NCBI RefSeq assembly: GCF_019800885.1 | Contig: NZ_JAHVKE010000007.1 | Span: 1 to 46,246 of the forward strand | DNA: 46,246 bases | Direction: 5' to 3' | From: Maritalea mobilis | GTDB lineage: Bacteria > Pseudomonadota > Alphaproteobacteria > Rhodobacterales > Rhodobacteraceae | Shown here: piece by piece, positions 42,607 through 46,246 of the stretch | How positions within the stretch are numbered: the stretch's first letter is position 1 | Layout of the letters: every line of letters begins with the position of its first letter | Notes under the pieces: generated by a model | What the model was told of the DNA's origin: nothing | The model's input: only the letters and a program-made list of their open reading frames with translations | The model's database searches: none | Made by a program: the position numbers and the translations under genes

Positions 42607-44945
42607 GCATCACCCCGCGTTACAATCTTCTTCCGGGAACCGAGATCACTCTGCTCAACCGGCCAATGGCAGTCACTGGAAGCAATGACGTTGGATACAC
42701 GGCAGTCGGCCTCGAGGACGGTGTCGCGACTGTCGTTCCCTATGAAAAGTTCGTCGAGTACCTCAAGCTTCCCGGGGCAAGGATCAACAGCGCGCAACCC
42801 GCGAACGGTGATCACATCCGGAAGCGGCTTGGTGGCCACGAGTCGATCATGTCCCTGAAAAACAAAGATCAGCAGGCTCTGGGACGATTTCACGTGGCCA
42901 TGTGTCAGGTCGTGGATATTTATGTTGCTTTGCGACAAGAAGACGATCCGCGTTTTCGCCCGACCGTCCGGAACCTGAGCACATTGAGCGCCCGCCGGTT
43001 TATCGCTGAACAAACGACACTGCTGTTGGAAGAGCCTGTTCGAATCGCGCCGCGTCGTGGAGGAGAGAAAACCAAAGCGCGCATTCTCTACAAAGGCCGC
43101 ACAATCCTGAAATACTACAATAGGTATAAGAAGCTCGGCAATGGTGAGGGCGTGGCCGAGGCCCTCGTTCCATTGACGCACCTACGTGGTAACAGGTCGC
43201 CGCGTATTTCCGTACCACTCCGCGATTTGATGACCAAAGCCTGGGGCGAATTTGGCTTCGACCTAAGAGGATATTCGATCGCGAATGTTCACCAATACCT
43301 TGAGACGCTCGTTCATGAGGAGAACAAGCGCCGCATCTTGAACGAGTTGCCAGAACTCGCTGTGCCATCAAAGAAGACGCTTCGAGAGCACCGTGACCGC
43401 CTCGTCACACCAACTGAGTATGCGATTGTAGTAGACGGGCTTCGAGAAACCCGCCGAAAGCATGGGCGGGGCAGCACTGACTTCCGGGCGCTCATGCCTG
43501 GTGAGCTCTGCGGCATGGACGAGCAGAAAATGTCGCTCGTGACGTCTGCAAAAGAGAAAGGCTTCTGGCACACCCTCTCGGACGAAACGAAACGGGCCTA
43601 TGAAAAGGCGGATGAGTATATTCGAAAACGGCTTCACATCATCGTCCTTTTTGATGTTGCCAGCCGCATGCCTTTGGCATGGATCATTACTGAACACCCG
43701 AATGCAGAGGCTACTCTTGCCCTTCTGCGCATGGCGACCCGTGACAAGACCCGCGAAAAGATCCGCTACGGGTGCAAAAATGATCCCGCCGGGGAGTGCG
43801 GTATTCACCTTTTGCGAAACGATAATGGGTCAGGGCTACGAAATTCACCTGTCATCGCATCATCGATGGGAATTGGAACGATCAACGAAATCACCCGAAC
43901 GTACTCTCCTACGGACCGTGCTCATGATGAACGTTTTTTTGGAACAGTGGAGTCGTGTTTTTTCAAGGTGATGCCGGGATACACGGGGCGCCGGCCGGGG
44001 GACATCCCCGGTTACGACGCAATCAAGAATGGGGTTGTCGATGTGGAACTCTTGTATGCCATGCTGACCCGCTACCTCGTGGACGAATACCCTTTTCAAA
44101 AGCACTATGGCGTTGGCATTTTCGGCCGCCGTCCTTGGGATGTCTATAATGAGCTCAACGACACCCGCGGGAAGGCTGGTGTGATCGATCCCCACACCCG
44201 CCGCATTCATCTCGGCTGGCAGGTCTGCACCACCCCTTCCGATGAAGGCGTGCGCGTCTTCGAGGGTATTTGGTTCAACTCGGGCGAACTGCAGCTGGCC
44301 CGCGAAGAGCAGTTCTTCAAAGGGAAAGTCGAGGTCTTTGTCGACCCCGACAATTTGAACATTGCCACGGTCCTCATGCCGGGCGTGCCGGATCCGATCG
44401 AAGTCACCCTTCAGACGACCGCATTCGCAGACATGACCCTGGGCGAAGTCCTGCAGTTGGTCGCCGAGTATCGTCGCGAGGATCCGCACGTCACTGAACT
44501 CTATCATGACCGCCTGATGGAAGCGCGGACACGCCGTTACGCGGACATCTCGTCCATCGGTGTCGAACACGACCTGCCCCGCAGCTATTCGACCATCGAG
44601 GAGTGCAAGGCACTTGCGAAGGCGGTCTTCGCAGGCGCCCGTGTTCCACGCACAAGGCAGCTAGACGGCACAACCTCTCCAGACGATGTCACCAACTTGG
44701 CGCAAAGCGACGGGGTTTTCGCCATCGGTGAAGAACCCTCCGTCATTGATGGGACGGCTGAAGAAGTGCCCGCTACCTCCGAGCCGTCGTCGGACGACCA
44801 GTCCACTGACCATCGGACACAGGAGCAACAATCGCCGGGCGCTTCGGCGAGCAACCCATCTCCCCCCAAGGGAAAGGCGCCTCGCACACGCAAGTCGCAG
44901 TCCATGAAATCCGCGCGTCCTTCCAACCTCAAGGAGTTGAAGTAA
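42603..44945 (+). CDS. tnsB: TnsB-like DDE transposase
   Basis: A 780-residue transposase of the TnsB/MuA/TniA class. The integrase-like core has Asp306 in LCGMDEQKM, Asp407 in RNDNGSG and Glu443 in AHDERFFGTVE (the 36-residue D-E spacing is right). An N-terminal DNA-binding half with several HTH segments and a C-terminal tail rich in Pro/Ser/Lys (about the last 90 residues, likely the TnsC-contact tail) complete it. The frame is open upstream to 42519, but the ATG at 42603 overlaps the tnsA stop. Its stop overlaps tnsC (TAATG). All three catalytic residues are present. Confidence 0.92.
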   Translation: MSITPRYNLLPGTEITLLNRPMAVTGSNDVGYTAVGLEDGVATVVPYEKFVEYLKLPGARINSAQPANGDHIRKRLGGHESIMSLKNKDQQALGRFHVAMCQVVDIYVALRQEDDPRFRPTVRNLSTLSARRFIAEQTTLLLEEPVRIAPRRGGEKTKARILYKGRTILKYYNRYKKLGNGEGVAEALVPLTHLRGNRSPRISVPLRDLMTKAWGEFGFDLRGYSIANVHQYLETLVHEENKRRILNELPELAVPSKKTLREHRDRLVTPTEYAIVVDGLRETRRKHGRGSTDFRALMPGELCGMDEQKMSLVTSAKEKGFWHTLSDETKRAYEKADEYIRKRLHIIVLFDVASRMPLAWIITEHPNAEATLALLRMATRDKTREKIRYGCKNDPAGECGIHLLRNDNGSGLRNSPVIASSMGIGTINEITRTYSPTDRAHDERFFGTVESCFFKVMPGYTGRRPGDIPGYDAIKNGVVDVELLYAMLTRYLVDEYPFQKHYGVGIFGRRPWDVYNELNDTRGKAGVIDPHTRRIHLGWQVCTTPSDEGVRVFEGIWFNSGELQLAREEQFFKGKVEVFVDPDNLNIATVLMPGVPDPIEVTLQTTAFADMTLGEVLQLVAEYRREDPHVTELYHDRLMEARTRRYADISSIGVEHDLPRSYSTIEECKALAKAVFAGARVPRTRQLDGTTSPDDVTNLAQSDGVFAIGEEPSVIDGTAEEVPATSEPSSDDQSTDHRTQEQQSPGASASNPSPPKGKAPRTRKSQSMKSARPSNLKELK

Positions 44946-45916
44946 TGTCATTCGTCAAAAAGTCGGTGGTCGACGTTCGAAAGCCCCTGATGAAGGCCCG
45001 CTTTCCGTTCAACCGAGCGCAGGGCCTCGCCGAGGCCATGACCATGTGCGCCACGGATTACTATATCAAAGCCTCTATCGGCGGCCGTTTTGAGGCTTCC
45101 GGGATTTTGGTGATCGGTGACTCCCGGCAAGGGAAGTCGACCGAAATCGATGTCATGTTGGAGCGCCTCAACGATGGATCAACCATCATGCCCGATGGGC
45201 GTCCAGCTCGGATTATTTCATGTCTTCTGTCCGGCAGGGTCACCTGGAAAGATCTCGGCGTCGAAATTCTGGACGTCCTCGAGTACCCGCTTCGAGGGAG
45301 GCACTCGCAAAGCGAGATTTGGTCCAAGGTCAGAAAGTATGCGGAGCTTCAGGGTGTGGTTGGCATTCACTTTGATGAGTGCCAGCACGTGTTCACGGAA
45401 AACGACAGCCTGACCAACCAGAAACTTCTGGATAGCTTCAAATCCCTTCTGAAGGATCATAAGTGGCCGCTGATGCTGATCTTCTCCGGGGTGCCCAGCC
45501 TCGCCGCCCAAATTCAGAAGGAAGAGCAGCTCTACAGGCTCCTGCGCACCGTGAGCTTTTCCGGCATCGATCTCGCGAACAAAACCGACAAGGACGAGCT
45601 CCTTCATCTTATCTTTAGCTACTGTGACAAGGCGCAGCTTGAGTTCGATGACTTCGAGCTGGATGACTTCATGGAACGCTTGGTTTTCGCGACATGCCAA
45701 CGATGGGGGCTGGTGATCGAGCTCTTGATCGAAACTCTGACGGTCACGCTTCGTGCAAATGAAAAAGTCTGCACTATTGACCATTTCTCCGAAGGGTTTT
45801 CGCGTCGGACTGGTTTGCCTTTGGGTTATTCGCCCTTCACGATGCCCAACTATCAAAACAGCTTTGACCAAGACAAATTGTTCGACGCCTACGAGGAAAT
45901 GCGCAAGAAAAAGTGA
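44945..45916 (+). CDS. tnsC: TnsC-like AAA+ transposition regulator
   Basis: A 323-residue AAA+ ATPase that would link TnsAB to the target-choosing TniQ. Walker A is GDSRQGKST (residues 58-66); Walker B is VVGIHFDECQHVF (D144, E145 region); a sensor-1-like LMLIFSGVPS follows. The size and the FDECQ box match TnsC/TniB. It begins at the ATG in TAATG and is the last gene of the tnsABC operon; an intrinsic terminator follows 26 bases after the stop. Both nucleotide-binding motifs look intact. Confidence 0.9.
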   Translation: MSFVKKSVVDVRKPLMKARFPFNRAQGLAEAMTMCATDYYIKASIGGRFEASGILVIGDSRQGKSTEIDVMLERLNDGSTIMPDGRPARIISCLLSGRVTWKDLGVEILDVLEYPLRGRHSQSEIWSKVRKYAELQGVVGIHFDECQHVFTENDSLTNQKLLDSFKSLLKDHKWPLMLIFSGVPSLAAQIQKEEQLYRLLRTVSFSGIDLANKTDKDELLHLIFSYCDKAQLEFDDFELDDFMERLVFATCQRWGLVIELLIETLTVTLRANEKVCTIDHFSEGFSRRTGLPLGYSPFTMPNYQNSFDQDKLFDAYEEMRKKK

Positions 45917-45941
45917 TGCCTGCGCTACTTCGAAAATCGAC

Positions 45942-45968
45942 GGCCCGCCTCGCGCGGGCCTTTTTTTG
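45942..45968 (+). terminator. Rho-independent terminator of tnsABC
   Basis: A GC-rich stem (GGCCCGC / GCGGGCC with loop CTCGC) is followed by seven T residues at 45961-45967. It lies just after the tnsC stop and ends the operon. Confidence 0.88.
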
Positions 45969-45986
45969 TCTTCAGCAATGTGAGGT

Positions 45987-46150
45987 GTGCATGGTTATGG
46001 TTCGAGCGTGCATCCTTATGCCATCGGATTTCGATGACGTGCAATTTTATTGTTTAATATCAATATATTGAGGGGGTGAGTTTTGATTGCGAATCACCTG
46101 AGCGTGCATACATATGCCCCATCCACAGTAGATGGGGCATATGTATGCAC
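45987..46150. repeat. Array of GCAT-N4-ATGC dyads ending in a 20-bp inverted repeat
   Basis: Four copies share the core GTGCAT-N3-TATGC: 45987 (GTGCATGGTTATGG), 46008 (GTGCATCCTTATGCC), 46104 and, reversed, 46131-46150. A weaker copy sits at 46039. The last two form a perfect inverted repeat: GTGCATACATATGCCCCATC (46104-46123) and its complement (46131-46150) around CACAGTA. The first two are 21 bp apart, two helical turns. Because each core is itself a near-palindrome, orientation is ambiguous. They could be TnsB-binding sites at a transposon end, iterons or operators; no T-tract supports termination. Confidence 0.65.
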
Positions 46151-46246
46151 AAAACGGCTGTTTTTGATGCAAACCCTGTCAAGGATTTTTCGCCCCTCCT
46201 GGCCAGAAGTCAATTAAGGCTTTGCTAACATGGGGAAAATAATGGG
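46151..46246. other. Unassigned right edge
   Basis: No gene is visible in the last 96 bases. If the inverted repeat is a transposon terminus, this is flanking DNA, beginning AAAACGG after the terminal ...GCACA. Confidence 0.3.

Noticed and set aside
46104-46150. 20-bp inverted repeat as a transcription terminator
   Set aside because: No T-tract follows on either strand, and a proper terminator for tnsC already lies at 45942-45968.

Overview
The window looks like accessory DNA (a plasmid or a genomic island) from an alphaproteobacterium, most likely Rhodobacterales. The reasons are its GC-rich coding sequence, short head-to-tail operons with ATGA or TGATG overlaps, SCO/PCuAC/DsbAB copper-delivery genes, a DctQM-type TRAP pair, and small hypothetical proteins of the kind seen in that group. 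No rRNA, tRNA or CRISPR array was found. All family assignments come from reading motifs, not from database searches.

Left edge (1-3750): a tightly overlapping plus-strand operon encodes a Lon-like AAA+ ATPase without a protease domain, two small unknown proteins and two calcineurin-like metallophosphoesterases. A zinc-ribbon protein follows. Metal island 1 (4227-18350) holds a heparan-acetyltransferase-like membrane protein; a minus-strand merR / transglutaminase-like / CDF efflux group; a divergent copper-delivery operon (SCO, DsbB, DsbA, PCuAC, SCO, M23 peptidase); a ZIP transporter; an L,D-transpeptidase-like lipoprotein; TRAP permeases without their binding protein; a Zn/Cd/Pb-type P1B ATPase; and a Tat-exported L,D-transpeptidase. 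MerR-family promoters (TTGAAN, 19-bp spacer, central dyad) precede four of these units, so one or two MerR regulators probably control much of the island.

A decayed zone (18500-22400) carries a truncated tyrosine recombinase, a transposase with a frameshift and a nonsense codon, and a broken DUF411 gene. Metal island 2 (22464-36707) follows. It has CopZ, a CopA ATPase behind a textbook CueR-type operator, an APC permease, a VTT membrane protein, a rhodanese, DUF302 and EF-hand proteins, an OmpR-type two-component system, and a long plus-strand periplasmic redox cluster: three c-type cytochromes, a cytochrome c'-like protein with a methionine-rich insert, a multicopper oxidase and a DsbA-like thioredoxin. 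It ends in a truncated L,D-transpeptidase at 36745-36861, which marks a rearrangement junction.

The right end (37168-45916) is a Tn7-like transposition module: tnsA-tnsB-tnsC on the plus strand, with a divergent two-gene unit on the minus strand (a degenerate adenine-methylase/specificity-like protein, then tniQ). The roughly 950-bp divergent gap contains a 14-codon leader ORF with a strong ribosome-binding site just before its terminal ATG-TAG, then a perfect 14-bp hairpin. After the tnsC terminator lies an array of GCAT-N4-ATGC dyads ending in a 20-bp perfect inverted repeat. The methylase-like gene paired with tniQ, together with this dyad array, is the strongest candidate here for something undescribed.
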